64,000 bases of DNA from an uncultured Tenacibaculum sp. (GTDB lineage Bacteria > Bacteroidota > Bacteroidia > Flavobacteriales > Flavobacteriaceae): positions 1 through 64,000 of the forward strand of contig NZ_CANNBW010000006.1 of NCBI RefSeq assembly GCF_947502995.1, read 5' to 3'. Positions within the stretch are counted from its first letter, which is position 1. Each line of letters starts with the position of its first letter. A program made the position numbers and the translations under genes. The notes under the pieces are model-generated. The model saw only the letters and a program-made list of their open reading frames with translations, was not told where the DNA came from and ran no database searches. This document shows, piece by piece, positions 63,938 through 64,000 of the stretch.

Positions 63938-64000
63938 TTAATTTATAGAAACCGTAGCACGTCTATTTTTCTGTCTTCCTGCTTCAGTTTTATTACTTGC
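63938..64000 (-). CDS. OmpA-family protein, C-terminal end (partial)
   Basis: The minus strand encodes a C-terminus reading KTEAGRQKNRRATVSIN before a TAA at 63938-63940. The GRQxNRR word is the end of the OmpA peptidoglycan-binding domain. The rest lies beyond the window. It is convergent with moaA, only 9 bases away. Confidence 0.75.
   Translation of the reverse strand, partial: ASNKTEAGRQKNRRATVSIN

Overview
The window looks like chromosomal DNA of a member of the Flavobacteriaceae (Bacteroidota). The DNA is AT-rich, there are few Shine-Dalgarno sequences, several genes appear to start with TTG, promoters resemble TTTG-N20-TAnnTTTG, and the gene content is typical of the family: MoaC-MoaB fusion, PafA, CtlX, a TonB receptor with a carboxypeptidase-like domain, and a carA-eno-citrate synthase block after rplQ. 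No database search was possible. Family calls rest on motifs and remembered family features.

Layout. 1-110: 3' end of a 5S rRNA and its terminator. 651-7989: the distal half of the ribosomal spc/alpha cluster (rpsH to secY, infA, rpmJ, rpsM, rpsK, rpsD, rpoA, rplQ). The usual upstream half is absent because rRNA precedes rpsH. A structured leader lies between rpsD and rpoA. 8080-15630: carA, eno, citrate synthase, an arginine-deiminase-superfamily enzyme, small secreted proteins and a stefin-like cystatin. 15798-25622: a TPP-riboswitch-led thiamine operon (thiS, thiC, thiE-like, thiD, thiE, thiG, thiH, thiF). It is interrupted by a four-helix-bundle (IVS-type) gene flanked by repeats, and by two hydrolase genes.

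25705-32109 is the most interesting block: a large WGR-domain protein, a SWIM zinc-finger protein, and then a complete retron. The retron has a1/a2 inverted repeats, an msr with stem-loops, an msd with a 21-bp perfect stem, and a reverse transcriptase of the long-N-terminus kind known from the myxobacterial Mx162 retron. No standard retron effector is adjacent, so the WGR/SWIM pair are candidate partners.

32119-39187: a small beta-rich protein, CtlX-type hydrolase, a tandem family of four tiny secreted Lys/Arg-rich proteins (plus one relative), PafA-type phosphatase and MlaE/MlaF. 39302-39499: tRNA-Lys and tRNA-Tyr. 39787-41918: a response regulator / H-NOX / PAS-histidine kinase operon, probably sensing NO or O2. 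42135-53327: DUF389 membrane protein, TPR and DUF2141 secreted proteins, TonB receptor, two AraC-type regulators, pdxH, SixA-type phosphatase, Ppx/GppA and a repeat-rich OmpA protein. 53441-63928: a molybdenum hydroxylase (cytochrome c, 2Fe-2S and molybdopterin subunits) with XdhC, MocA-like, MoeA, TauE-like, MoaD, MoaE, MoaCB and MoaA, a nearly self-sufficient enzyme-plus-cofactor operon. The window ends in the C-terminus of another OmpA-family gene on the minus strand.
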